Assembly (NCBI GenBank): GCA_946554445.1
Contig: CAMNSD010000010.1
Location: 78,155 to 142,154 of the forward strand
Source: an uncultured Lachnospiraceae bacterium
GTDB taxonomy: Bacteria; Bacillota; Clostridia; Lachnospirales; Lachnospiraceae
Direction: 5' to 3'
DNA length: 64,000 nt
This document shows, piece after piece, positions 8,189-17,073 of the stretch (positions are counted from its first letter, which is position 1; every line of letters begins with the position of its first letter). The translations under genes were made by a program, and so were the position numbers. Below the pieces are notes generated by a model. The model was not told the DNA's origin. It did not search any database and was given only the letters and a program-made list of their open reading frames with translations.

Positions 8189-9090
8189 TGAATACACAGG
8201 TAACGATTGCAGGGGTGACTTTTCAAAATCCTGTTATGACGGCGTCCGGGACTTTTGGCTCCGGCATGGAATACAGCGACTTTGTAGATTTAAATAAATT
8301 GGGTGCAGTGGTCACTAAGGGGGTGGCGAATGTACCCTGGGAGGGGAATCCCACGCCCCGGGTGGCCGAGGTGTACGGCGGCATGTTAAATGCCATCGGT
8401 TTACAAAATCCTGGGATTGATGTGTTCGTGAAGAGGGATATCCCTTTCTTGCAAAAATATGATACGAAGATTATTGTCAACGTCTGTGGCAAGACAGTGG
8501 AGGATTATCTGGAAGTGGTGGAACGCTTGGGCGATCAGCCGGTGGATATGCTGGAGATCAATGTGTCCTGTCCTAATGTGAAAGAGGGGGCGATCGCTTT
8601 TGGGCAGAAACCGGAAAGCCTGTTTGATATTACATCGCGGATTAAGAAAAAGGCGAAACAGCCGGTGATCATGAAACTGAGCCCTAATGTGACAGATATC
8701 GCAGAGATGTCGCGGGCAGCTGAGGCGGCAGGGGCGGATGCGCTTTCCATGATCAATACCATCACAGGCATGAAGATTGATATTCAGAAGAGAAAGTTTG
8801 TCCTGGCCAACAAGACGGGCGGCATGTCCGGTCCGGCGATCAAACCGGTGGCTGTGCGCATGGTTTACCAGGCGGCTCAGGTGGTGAAGATTCCGATTAT
8901 CGGCATGGGTGGTATCAGCAATGCGGAAGACGCCATAGAATTTCTGCTGGCGGGGGCCAGCGCGGTGGCGGTAGGCGCCATGAATTTTGTCAATCCCTAT
9001 ACGACAGTGGAGGTGGTAGAGGGGATTGAGGATTATATGAGGAAATATGGAATCGAGAAGGTGACTGATCTGATTGGGGCGGTGGAATAA
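8188..9090 (+). CDS. pyrD: Dihydroorotate dehydrogenase B catalytic subunit
   Basis: A 300-residue class 1B enzyme oxidising dihydroorotate to orotate with FMN. Visible features are MTASGTFG at the N-terminus, NVSCPNVKEG with catalytic Cys128 (cysteine is the mark of class 1), KLSPNVTD, and the phosphate-binding GMGGISNAEDA and GASAVAVGA. A PyrK partner directly upstream supports class 1B. The stop codon lies inside the loop of the terminator hairpin. Confidence 0.95.
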   Translation: MNTQVTIAGVTFQNPVMTASGTFGSGMEYSDFVDLNKLGAVVTKGVANVPWEGNPTPRVAEVYGGMLNAIGLQNPGIDVFVKRDIPFLQKYDTKIIVNVCGKTVEDYLEVVERLGDQPVDMLEINVSCPNVKEGAIAFGQKPESLFDITSRIKKKAKQPVIMKLSPNVTDIAEMSRAAEAAGADALSMINTITGMKIDIQKRKFVLANKTGGMSGPAIKPVAVRMVYQAAQVVKIPIIGMGGISNAEDAIEFLLAGASAVAVGAMNFVNPYTTVEVVEGIEDYMRKYGIEKVTDLIGAVE

Positions 9091-9108
9091 ACGCCCCAAT
9101 CAGTTTTT
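9070..9108 (+). terminator. Intrinsic terminator overlapping the pyrD stop
   Basis: A perfect 12-bp stem, CTGATTGGGGCG (9070-9081) with CGCCCCAATCAG (9092-9103), is followed by TTTTT (9104-9108). The pyrD TAA at 9088-9090 is in the 10-base loop, so the coding sequence itself forms the left arm. Confidence 0.9.
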
Positions 9109-9120
9109 AGAACGATGAGT

Positions 9121-9687
9121 TTATACATTCACCGACACATTCTTTCCTACAGGCGGTGTTTCCACAGTGGTGCCCGCACTGGAATAAAATTTCACCTCTG
9201 ATTTGGTGTCGGTATTTGAGGGAATAGCAGGAGCCTCTATAGCAGGCGCTTCCATGTCAGGGGACGGACGGTTTTCCTGAAGGAGTTTGTGTCCTTCTTC
9301 GCTGATGACGAGACTGTCCGCAGAGGGGGCTTTCGTATGCTCTGTCGTGACATTTGTTTCCTCCCGATTCTCAGCGGCTTTGTCGACCAGCTTTTCCGCA
9401 TTCTCTTTCTGTGTCTCCTTCGCGGCCTCCCTGCGTTCTGCCAATGCTTCTTCCCGTTCACGCTGCTGTTCTTCCCTGTTTTCCTGCATTTCCTTGCGCA
9501 GTTCTTTTTCAGCCTTTTCCTTATATTCGTAGGCGGTATCCTGAAATTCGGTGGCATAGCCCATAGCGCGCTCCATGGCACCAAGATCACCCTTTCTCCG
9601 TGCTTCTTTGTAGACGCGCATGGGGGTATCCATCAATTTCATATTGACGCCTGCCCCGATCAAACCTTCCATTGTGCCTGCTTTCAT
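9121..9687 (-). CDS. Uncharacterised charged coiled-coil protein
   Basis: A 188-residue protein I do not recognise. Residues 1-50 are mixed (MRVYKEARRKGDLGAMERAM). Residues about 52-108 form a very Glu/Lys/Arg-rich probable long helix. The rest is Ser/Pro/Thr-rich with a doubled APAIEAPAIP and ends in VGKNVSVNV. There is no signal peptide or membrane segment. AAAGGAGG lies 6 bases before the ATG, so translation is well supported. It is convergent with pyrD and is followed on its own strand by nothing before the pyrD terminator. Confidence 0.7.
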   Translation of the reverse strand: MKAGTMEGLIGAGVNMKLMDTPMRVYKEARRKGDLGAMERAMGYATEFQDTAYEYKEKAEKELRKEMQENREEQQREREEALAERREAAKETQKENAEKLVDKAAENREETNVTTEHTKAPSADSLVISEEGHKLLQENRPSPDMEAPAIEAPAIPSNTDTKSEVKFYSSAGTTVETPPVGKNVSVNV

Positions 9688-9915
9688 AGTATGCCTCCTT
9701 TTTGTAATGTGGTTCGCAGTTACCTCAATTTGATATCAAGAGAAAGATTGAAAACTTTCCCAAAAGATAGTTGTCTCATATAAGTTTTCGGCAAAAAGAA
9801 AGGAAGCCTTGGCGATATGTATTAAACGGCCCATATGGTGTTATATACGACAGACTTCTATACACAAATGACATTTTGACATGTAAGGTCATATGATACC
9901 ACAGACGATGCGATA

Positions 9916-11232
9916 TCATACGGCCGGTAACAGGACCGATACACAAAACCAGAAATCCTCCACGGAAATATCCATCGTGCCGTTGTATTTTTCTATGATG
10001 TTTTTTACGTTGCATAGACCGGTTCCGTATTGCTCTGCTCCGAATTGTAAAAAGCCTGATTCGTCAGCCACAGTATTTTTAATTTCCAGCAGAAGATTTC
10101 GTTTGACCGTCCTGGCCTTTAGGATGATATGGCGTTTCTGTCTATCTGGTATGCAGGCGGCGGCCCGGATGGCGTTGTCCAGTAAATTTCCCAGCACGAT
10201 ACACAGATCAAAATCTTGCAGGGGCAGTTGTTTTGGAAGCTGCAGTTCACAGGTAAAGGAGATGTTCTCTGCCAGTGCAGCCTGTTCTTTAATATCTATG
10301 AGGGCGTCCGCAATCAGGTTGCCAGTATGGATATTTCCTGTAGTTTTATATGTTTCCTGATACATGGATTGGAGATAGTCGCTTATCTGGTCAAGTTCGC
10401 CCTGTTCTGTCAGGCGATTCAGGACAAGCAGGTGGTTTTTTAGGTCATGACGGAGACTCACTTGTTTGTGATGTTCCGCTAGAAGCGCTTGATAATGGGT
10501 AATCTGTGTGCGCTGTATCTGTTCTGACAGAGCCTGCTGCATGATCCTGTTCAGGGAAGCAGGCAGGCTTAAGGCCATGGAAAGGCTTAGGAGAGCCAAG
10601 ACAATACATTGTATATGAGTTAAAATTTCACTGGTATAGGGATTGAAAACTTCCGGCCAGTCGGTATGGGAGATCATGATCACGCCATGCGTAATACCGT
10701 GATAGACTACATCAGTCAATAGAATCAGCCCACACATAATAAAGAATAGAAACCGGCAGATTTGCTTAGAAAAAACATCCGGGTGCAGCTTCATTTGGCG
10801 AAAAGCAGACCATAAAGTTACGGCTGCTAAAGGATAGGACAGATTGATAAAAACCTCTGAACTTGTCTGCTGCTGTACTGGAAAAAACATACTGATAAGA
10901 GATAGAATCTCGCCCAGAGCGTTAATGGTAAACTCTGAGGCGGCGCACAGGATGGTGGCCAGGGATATTCTGTGCCACAGGCTGCCTTGGAAAAATAGCG
11001 TCAGGAGAAGGATTAAAGAACACTGCCGCAGGATGCTGTAGAGAATATACCATCCCTGCCGGCTGAGTGTATAGGAGGCGGTCAGGCTGAGTGCCAGATA
11101 GAGCAGCACACAGGATAAGAGGCCTAGATATCTGTTTTTTCGCGGAGAAAAGAAATCTGCCTGCAGCCGGAAAGCCATGCCGGCCTGAAGACATAGTCCG
11201 ATACTGCCTGTGATAGTCATCCAGAATGTCAT
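9916..11232 (-). CDS. GHKL sensor histidine kinase (AgrC/LytS-like)
   Basis: A 438-residue membrane kinase. The N-terminal half (about 1-215) has about six hydrophobic segments. A helical linker follows, then the phosphoacceptor block RHDLKNHLLVL (about residue 263), the N box NLLDNAIRAA (about 350), and the G box GTGLCNVKNIIEKYNG near the C-terminus. This is the architecture of AgrC-like peptide-sensing kinases, although no AgrB or AgrD gene is close. AAGGAGG precedes the ATG, and the start overlaps the stop of the regulator gene by four bases, so the pair is co-translated. Confidence 0.88.
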   Translation of the reverse strand: MTFWMTITGSIGLCLQAGMAFRLQADFFSPRKNRYLGLLSCVLLYLALSLTASYTLSRQGWYILYSILRQCSLILLLTLFFQGSLWHRISLATILCAASEFTINALGEILSLISMFFPVQQQTSSEVFINLSYPLAAVTLWSAFRQMKLHPDVFSKQICRFLFFIMCGLILLTDVVYHGITHGVIMISHTDWPEVFNPYTSEILTHIQCIVLALLSLSMALSLPASLNRIMQQALSEQIQRTQITHYQALLAEHHKQVSLRHDLKNHLLVLNRLTEQGELDQISDYLQSMYQETYKTTGNIHTGNLIADALIDIKEQAALAENISFTCELQLPKQLPLQDFDLCIVLGNLLDNAIRAAACIPDRQKRHIILKARTVKRNLLLEIKNTVADESGFLQFGAEQYGTGLCNVKNIIEKYNGTMDISVEDFWFCVSVLLPAV

Positions 11233-11945
11233 GCGAGTCCTCCTTCTTGTTTCAGGTACTGTAACAATGCCTTGGTAAATTCCTTATAGCGCCGCTTGGC
11301 TAACAGGATCGTATCTTTTGTTTCCAGATAAATCTCTGTCTTGTCATAGGTGTCTACATATTTCAGGTTGACCAGATATCCCTTGTGGCAGCGAAAAAAA
11401 TTTTCGCCGCCAAGACGCTTTTCCATCTGACCAATCTGTTCATAAGTTTCTATCGTATCCTGCAGGGTATGGATGGTAAGGAGCCGCCCCTGGGCCTCCA
11501 TGTATACAATATCTTTTAGAGGAATCTTTCTGACAAGGCGCTGGGAAGAGATCAAAAGGGATGCCTTGGATTCCCTGCGCAGTTTTTCCTCTCCCCGAGC
11601 GAGAACTTTCATAAGCTGTTCCTCTGTGACGGGCTTTACAAGATAGGCAAAAGCCTCCACCTCATAGGCTTCAAAGACATATTCGGAGACGGCGCTGACA
11701 AAGATTAACAGACAGGTTTCTTCCCGGCGCCGCAGCAGGCGGGCCAGTTCCATACCGTCCAGGTCAGGCATTTTAATATCCAGAAAGAGGATGTCAAAGG
11801 CCTCGGTGGATTGCAGGAGTTCCTTCCCTGTATAAAATTCCCGGAGTATGATCTCGTGGCCGGACTGGCTGGCGATGTGCCGGATCTGCTTGGCCAACTG
11901 TGCGCATTCTAATGCGATATCATCACAAACTGCGATGGATAACAT
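11229..11945 (-). CDS. LytTR-family response regulator
   Basis: A 238-residue regulator: REC domain at residues 1-120 (acidic pair CDD near residue 8, phosphoacceptor Asp56 in FLDIKMPD, Lys in VKPVT) and LytTR DNA-binding domain at about 135-235 (FFRCHKGYLVNLKYV). ATG 11945 is chosen because TGGAGGA lies 7 bases upstream; an ATG five codons earlier is less well placed. It is the first gene of a two-gene operon with the GHKL kinase and is divergent from the SPOCS gene. Confidence 0.9.
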   Translation of the reverse strand: MLSIAVCDDIALECAQLAKQIRHIASQSGHEIILREFYTGKELLQSTEAFDILFLDIKMPDLDGMELARLLRRREETCLLIFVSAVSEYVFEAYEVEAFAYLVKPVTEEQLMKVLARGEEKLRRESKASLLISSQRLVRKIPLKDIVYMEAQGRLLTIHTLQDTIETYEQIGQMEKRLGGENFFRCHKGYLVNLKYVDTYDKTEIYLETKDTILLAKRRYKEFTKALLQYLKQEGGLA

Positions 11946-12166
11946 GGCAGATTCCTCCATTCAGGTAGTAGTTTGCAGGTGGGTGCATAATTATAATATT
12001 ATTTCGGCAGGAGAAGGGTTTCCCATGATGTGAATATGTCTGTATGATTTGATAAATGATACAAACGGCTGTTTCCTGATGAAATATTAAGGAAAGGAAT
12101 TTCCCAGGCATATCCATCTATTGCGCCGCATAGAATTATAGCAAGTATACGCATGGAGGTTTTCTT

Positions 12167-13723
12167 GTGGAATTAGTGAAGAAGAAAATACATATGGACC
12201 GGATAAGCGGCAGGGCCGGCACCCAGATGGTATTGGAAGAAGATGTGAATATTTCAGATAACAAACCGGACGCGAATTATCTTCTGAGCAGTAAGGGAGA
12301 GATTATTATGGAGGAGGTACGCGCCTGTGAGAATGTGGTAAATCTGAAAGGCAAGCTGGTGGTGTCCATATTGTATCTGACGGACATGGAGGGGATGTGC
12401 GCCAGCATGGAGGCGATGATTCCCTTTGAGGAAAAGGTGAACATGGAGGGCGTCTGTAACGGGGATACGATTCTGGCGGATTGGACTATCGAGGATCTGA
12501 CAGTAGGGCTTATCAACTCCCGGAAGTTGAGTGTGCAGGCGGTAGTATCCTTTATGCTTGAGAAAGAGGAACAGGTGGAGTGCGAGGCGGCGGTGGACCT
12601 TTACCATGAGGAACCGGTGGAATATCGTAAGTGTGTCTATCCGGTGATAGAATTGGTGCTGCATAAGAAAGACATCTTCCGCCTGAAAGAGGAGATGGAA
12701 CTAACCGGAAACCTGCCCAATGTGTTTCAGACCATCTGGCATCATATCTGCTTCGATCATGTGGAATTTAAGGCACTGGATGAAAAGATATCCATTCAGG
12801 GGGAGATGAGAGCCTTTTTCCTGTATGAGGGAGAGGGAGATAACGACAGAACCTTATGGTATGAGAACACGGTGCCTTTCAGTGGCATCATTGAATGTCA
12901 TGGCTGTCGGGAAAATATGATACCAGATATCCAATATAGCCTGGGACAGTGTAATGTGGAAGTACGGCCGGATTTCGATGGAGAGGAGAGAGTTTTCTGT
13001 GTGGAACCGGTATTGGATCTGGATATTCATTTATATGAAGAGGAAAATCTGGAAGTACTTTCGGATGTCTACGGCGTGGATAAAGAGATTGGGGCGTTGT
13101 CAACGCAGGTGCCGCTCAAGAGCCTTCTGCTGGCCGGCGTCGGGAAATGTAAGATTGCAGAGCATGTGAGAATCCAAAATTCGGAGATGCCCATGTATCA
13201 GCTGATCCATTCCGAGGGAGAAATCCGGATTGATGATCAGACAATCGTAGAGAATGGAATTGCCATTACCGGTACTTTGATCGTCACTACCCTTTATCTG
13301 AGTGCCGGTGGAGCCAGGACGATTTATTCCACAAAGAATGACCTGCCGTTCCAGTATGTGATCGAGGTGGATAATATCACATCCGATTGTATCTATAAGT
13401 TACATTCCAGCATCGAGCAGCTGACGGTGACCATGCTCGACAGTGACGAACTGGATGTGAAGGCGGCTTTGCAGTTTAAGGTGATTGTATTTGCCCAGAA
13501 AACCCATAACCTGGTGACAGACATCAAGGTGGAAGATCTGGATCTGAACAAACTCAGCGAGCTGCCGGGAATGGTCATCTATATCGCAGGACCGGGAGAT
13601 ACCCTGTGGGATATCGGCAAGCGCTATTATGTGCCGGTGGCACAGTTGAAGGAAGTAAATGAGTTACCTACCGAGGAGATCAACGCCGGGGACAGGATCC
13701 TGGTGGTGAAGGGCGGGATTTAG
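12167..13723 (+). CDS. SPOCS (DUF3794) and LysM domain protein, SipL-like
   Basis: A 518-residue protein with repeated SPOCS-type beta domains (about residues 30-125, 165-270, 300-430) and a C-terminal LysM domain (about 467-514, GPGDTLWDIGKRYYVP). This layout is that of SipL, which in Clostridioides difficile binds SpoIVA at the forespore surface; a similar envelope or coat role is inferred. The start is GTG 12167, with GGAGG at 12155-12159 seven bases away. No export signal is present, as expected for a mother-cell coat protein. It is monocistronic, with a terminator behind it. Confidence 0.85.
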   Translation: MELVKKKIHMDRISGRAGTQMVLEEDVNISDNKPDANYLLSSKGEIIMEEVRACENVVNLKGKLVVSILYLTDMEGMCASMEAMIPFEEKVNMEGVCNGDTILADWTIEDLTVGLINSRKLSVQAVVSFMLEKEEQVECEAAVDLYHEEPVEYRKCVYPVIELVLHKKDIFRLKEEMELTGNLPNVFQTIWHHICFDHVEFKALDEKISIQGEMRAFFLYEGEGDNDRTLWYENTVPFSGIIECHGCRENMIPDIQYSLGQCNVEVRPDFDGEERVFCVEPVLDLDIHLYEEENLEVLSDVYGVDKEIGALSTQVPLKSLLLAGVGKCKIAEHVRIQNSEMPMYQLIHSEGEIRIDDQTIVENGIAITGTLIVTTLYLSAGGARTIYSTKNDLPFQYVIEVDNITSDCIYKLHSSIEQLTVTMLDSDELDVKAALQFKVIVFAQKTHNLVTDIKVEDLDLNKLSELPGMVIYIAGPGDTLWDIGKRYYVPVAQLKEVNELPTEEINAGDRILVVKGGI

Positions 13724-13772
13724 ATGCCGGTCATATGATGTTATCACTCATGGATAGAATAACCGGAAGAGC

Positions 13773-13816
13773 AGGACAGCATTTTTGCCATAAAGGAAAA
13801 GTGCTGTCCTTTGTAT
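13773..13816 (+). terminator. Intrinsic terminator after the SPOCS gene
   Basis: AGGACAGCATTTTT pairs with AAAAGTGCTGTCCT around an A-rich loop, then a short T-rich tract. Confidence 0.75.
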
Positions 13817-13991
13817 TATAGGATTTTTGTGAGCCTGTAGTTTAGGAAAAATTAATTTGTTTGGAATTGCGTCGGACAGGGGCGGGGTGTATACTGGATA
13901 AGGATAAAAAGGAAGCGTTATAAACAGACTGTGTCAAAACAGACAGGATAAACAGTGTGCGGCTGACAAATGCTTCGGAATGGAGAGAGGG

Positions 13992-15596
13992 ATGGATGGT
14001 TCTTCCGTTTTAAAAAATAAAATCTTCTTATATCTGACGGAATTTTTCGCAGGCATGTCTGTGATGGCAGTGGAGTTGGGAGCCAGCAGGCTGCTTGCGC
14101 CGTATTTTAGTTCTTCGCAGATTGTGTGGACGATCATTATCGGTACGATCATGATCGCCATGGCCCTGGGAAATATTTATGGTGGCCGCAGTGCAGATAA
14201 AAATCCCAATCCGGACAAACTTTATGTGCGGATTTTGATTGCGGCGGTTTGGATCGCGGCAATCCCGGTGGTGGGTAAATATATCGTTCTGGGCATTTCA
14301 GCGCTTTTAATCTTTGCCGTGGATACGAACTTCTTGATCTGGGCGGCCTTTGCGGCCTGCATGGTGATCTTTGTGTTTCCGCTGTTTTTGCTGGGGACGG
14401 TGACGCCATCTCTGGCCAAATATTCTGTGGACAGCCTGGATGACAGCGGCAGGATTGTGGGAACGCTGGGGGCATTCAATACCATCGGCAGTATCATCGG
14501 CACTTTTGTGCCCACTTTTATCTCCATTCCGGCAGTGGGCACTTCTATCACTTTCCTCATTTTTGCAGGGATATTATTTGTCTTAAGTTTGATTTATTTT
14601 ATCAGCATCAAAAGGGGACTTCGTAAGTGCGCGGTTACGACAGTACTCTTTATCTTGTGCTGTGCTTTTGGCACTTCCAACAGTTTTGCTTTCTGGGAGA
14701 GCGATCTGACCTATGAGGGAGAGTCCGTTTATAATTATTTACAGGTAAAAGAAAATGACAGAAACGTCATATTATCGACAAACGTTTTATTCGGCGTGCA
14801 GTCCATTCTCATGAAGGGGGAAGGGCTTACCGGCATGTATTATGATTATGCCATGGCGGCGCCCCTGATGACCGGGCGGGAAGAGCCGGCAGACTGTAAT
14901 ACGCTGATCCTCGGTATGGGAACGGGCACTTATGCCAACCAGTGCCGGAAATATTATGGGAATATGCCGGTGGAAGGCGTGGAGATTGATGAGAAGATCA
15001 CCGACCTGGCGCGGAAATATTTTGCACTGCCGGCGGAAGTGAAGGTCACGACTTATGATGGCCGGGCCTATCTAAACGCGATTGAGGACAAGTATGATGT
15101 GATCATGGTGGATGCCTACCAGGATATCACTATTCCTTTTCAGATGTCCTCGAAAGAGTTTTTTACACTGGTGAAGGAGCATCTTACAGAGGACGGCGTG
15201 ATGGTGGTCAATATGAATATGCGGGGAAGCGGAGAGGACAGTATTAACGCTTATCTGGCGGATACCATCAGCAGTGTGTTCGGTGAAGTTTATACGGTGG
15301 ATGTGAAGGGTTCCACCAACAGGGAACTGTTTGCTTCCAACAATCCGCAGATGCTGGATAACCTGCGGGTACACAGAGAGAAGATTACGGATGATGGGCT
15401 CTATGCAATGATGGGAGCTGTGGCGGACAATCTGACAGTCTATCAGGCGGGAGAGCGTATCATGACGGATGATAAAGCGCCTGTGGAACTTTTGGGAATG
15501 AGAGTCATTGATGAGTTGATTCAGGGAGAAGTGGCGGCCTATAAGACATTGTATGAAGAAAAAGGAATCAAGGGAGTACTCGATAGTCTGCTGTAG
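13992..15596 (+). CDS. Fused membrane transporter-like / spermidine synthase-like protein
   Basis: A 534-residue protein. Residues about 8-225 hold six or seven hydrophobic segments resembling half an MFS transporter (FFAGMSVMAVELGASRLLAP is the typical start of this fused family). Residues about 270-500 are a Rossmann methyltransferase fold like spermidine synthase: LILGMGTGTYA, VEGVEIDEKI, DGRAYL and IMVDAYQD. The family is common but its substrate is not known to me; no adjacent polyamine gene is seen. ATG 13992 has GGAG 6 bases upstream; ATG 13980 is an alternative with a poorer site. Confidence 0.85.
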   Translation: MDGSSVLKNKIFLYLTEFFAGMSVMAVELGASRLLAPYFSSSQIVWTIIIGTIMIAMALGNIYGGRSADKNPNPDKLYVRILIAAVWIAAIPVVGKYIVLGISALLIFAVDTNFLIWAAFAACMVIFVFPLFLLGTVTPSLAKYSVDSLDDSGRIVGTLGAFNTIGSIIGTFVPTFISIPAVGTSITFLIFAGILFVLSLIYFISIKRGLRKCAVTTVLFILCCAFGTSNSFAFWESDLTYEGESVYNYLQVKENDRNVILSTNVLFGVQSILMKGEGLTGMYYDYAMAAPLMTGREEPADCNTLILGMGTGTYANQCRKYYGNMPVEGVEIDEKITDLARKYFALPAEVKVTTYDGRAYLNAIEDKYDVIMVDAYQDITIPFQMSSKEFFTLVKEHLTEDGVMVVNMNMRGSGEDSINAYLADTISSVFGEVYTVDVKGSTNRELFASNNPQMLDNLRVHREKITDDGLYAMMGAVADNLTVYQAGERIMTDDKAPVELLGMRVIDELIQGEVAAYKTLYEEKGIKGVLDSLL

Positions 15597-15623
15597 GATT
15601 CATGTGAAAATTCTAATAACAGG

Positions 15624-15676
15624 AAAGGCGTGAGCCTGGTCTTACAAAATTTGTGAGGCGGGATTCACGCCTTTTT
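15624..15676 (+). terminator. Intrinsic terminator
   Basis: AAAGGCGTGA pairs with TCACGCCTTT around a 30-base loop and is followed by T residues, downstream of the spermidine-synthase-like gene. Confidence 0.7.
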
Positions 15677-15787
15677 ATGTTTTTTACAATCCATACCCTA
15701 AAAAGAGCAAAGTGTACCATTTTGAAATTTTAGTTGTTTTTTTATGCTATACTTTACTGCATCATATTTTAAAAACGCGGCGGCAGG

Positions 15788-15892
15788 ATGCGCAGGTGGA
15801 TTGCTTTGGTTGCAATCTTTGCACTGTTAGTGTATTATCACAGTATTGGTAAACAGACGGCTGTGGAGTGGAAAGAGGTTTATGGAGAGTAA
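15788..15892 (+). CDS. Candidate 34-residue membrane peptide overlapping the sortase start
   Basis: ATG 15788 opens a 34-codon frame: MRRWIALVAIFALLVYYHS, then a polar tail ending EVYGE. It has a basic start and one hydrophobic helix. Its stop (TAA 15890-15892) overlaps the first 11 bases of the sortase gene in another frame, so coupling is plausible. The ribosome site is weak (ggcagg close to the ATG). An extended -10 (TGC-TATACT, 15745-15753) lies upstream. No homology is recognised; it could be chance coding in a leader. Confidence 0.4.
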   Translation: MRRWIALVAIFALLVYYHSIGKQTAVEWKEVYGE

Positions 15893-16925
15893 AAAAACAA
15901 GGAAGATAATAAAGATTCTTTGTCTTGCAGTATTTGTGGCATGTCTGCTTCCTATCGGACAGGCGTGCCGCGAATCCATGCAGAGCAAGGCGCAGCAGGA
16001 GACATTGCGAAAGATGACGGAAGTGTCTGTGGAACATACTGCGGAAGGGGAGGCTCCAGGGACGGGCGCTATCTCTGTCCTGCAAAACGACGGTACGTTG
16101 CAGGAGGATACTGTTGTATGGCAGGCAGGAGCAGGCAGCGAGCAAGCAACTTCTACATCACAGACAAGAACGGACAGCGCAAAGGCCGTTGCTGTATCAC
16201 AGGCGGGAATGGATAGTGCTGCATCACAGGCAGAAGAGGACAGTGCCAAAACCGCTTCCGCATCGCTGACAGGAGAGAATGACACAGAAAACACCCTCGG
16301 ATTACAGAGGAATAAAAATACAACGCCGGGCAGCGTTAAGCCTGCCATACTGAACAAGTATGTGAAAGTATACCAGGAAAATAGCGACTTAGCAGGGTGG
16401 CTTTCCATAGAAGGGATGAAGATTGACTACCCCGTCCTGCAAAATGCGGATAACGAGTACTATCTGCATCACGATTTTTATGGAAATGACAGTAAGTATG
16501 GGTGTCTTTATGTGAAAAACCATGCAGACCTGCAAACGGGGACCAATTTTGTCATATACGGTCACAACATGAAAGACGGTTCCATGTTCGGGGATTTGGA
16601 CTTGTACCAGAAGGAGAGTTTTTATAAGGAACATCCTAGGATTTCCTTTGACACGCTTTATGGGGAACGCACTTATGATATCATAGCGGTCTTCCGGTCA
16701 CAGGTTTATAATGCGGAAGATGACGTGTTCAAATACTATCAGTTTTATGAGGCGGATACGCAGGAAGAATTTGAAGACTTTTATCATAATATCAAAGAAC
16801 TTTCTCTCTATGATACGGGAGTAGAGGCGCAGTTTGGGGATACTTTCCTGACATTATCCACATGCGCTTATCATGTACAGGACGGACGGTTTGTGGTGGT
16901 GGCAAAACGGACGTCAGGATCATAA
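15882..16925 (+). CDS. srtB: Class B sortase
   Basis: A 347-residue membrane-anchored transpeptidase that would attach proteins to peptidoglycan or link pilins. It has an N-terminal hydrophobic helix (about 10-28), then an unusually long Ala/Thr/Ser/Gln-rich stalk (about 35-140) with repeated SQAG/SQAE-like units, then the sortase domain (about 155-345). Catalytic residues visible are His228 in YGHNMKDGSMFG, Cys328 in LSTCAYH, and an Arg in VVAKR. The class B call rests on these motifs. ATG 15882 has AGAGG 3-4 bases upstream; a TTG at 15846 is an alternative. No clear substrate gene is adjacent. Confidence 0.88.
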   Translation: MESKKTRKIIKILCLAVFVACLLPIGQACRESMQSKAQQETLRKMTEVSVEHTAEGEAPGTGAISVLQNDGTLQEDTVVWQAGAGSEQATSTSQTRTDSAKAVAVSQAGMDSAASQAEEDSAKTASASLTGENDTENTLGLQRNKNTTPGSVKPAILNKYVKVYQENSDLAGWLSIEGMKIDYPVLQNADNEYYLHHDFYGNDSKYGCLYVKNHADLQTGTNFVIYGHNMKDGSMFGDLDLYQKESFYKEHPRISFDTLYGERTYDIIAVFRSQVYNAEDDVFKYYQFYEADTQEEFEDFYHNIKELSLYDTGVEAQFGDTFLTLSTCAYHVQDGRFVVVAKRTSGS

Positions 16926-16971
16926 TACAGCTTGGTGAATGCCATACGTAGAATTGTATGAATAATAGTGT

Positions 16972-17011
16972 GAGCAGGCGGGATTAGAAAATCTCTGCCT
17001 GCTCAATTTTT
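16972..17011 (+). terminator. Intrinsic terminator after srtB
   Basis: GAGCAGGC (16972-16979) pairs with GCCTGCTC (16997-17004), with further inner pairing GGATT/AATCT, followed by AATTTTT. Confidence 0.8.
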
Positions 17012-17073
17012 ATCTCTATACACGTTTTAGACGTTCTCATTATCTTAGGCAAACTACCGTATAGTTCCATTAC

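Noticed and set aside
15827..16408. Antisense frame of 193 codons opposite the sortase stalk
   Set aside because: It arises from the repetitive GCA/ACA codons of the stalk; Cys/Ser-rich nonsense with no start signal.
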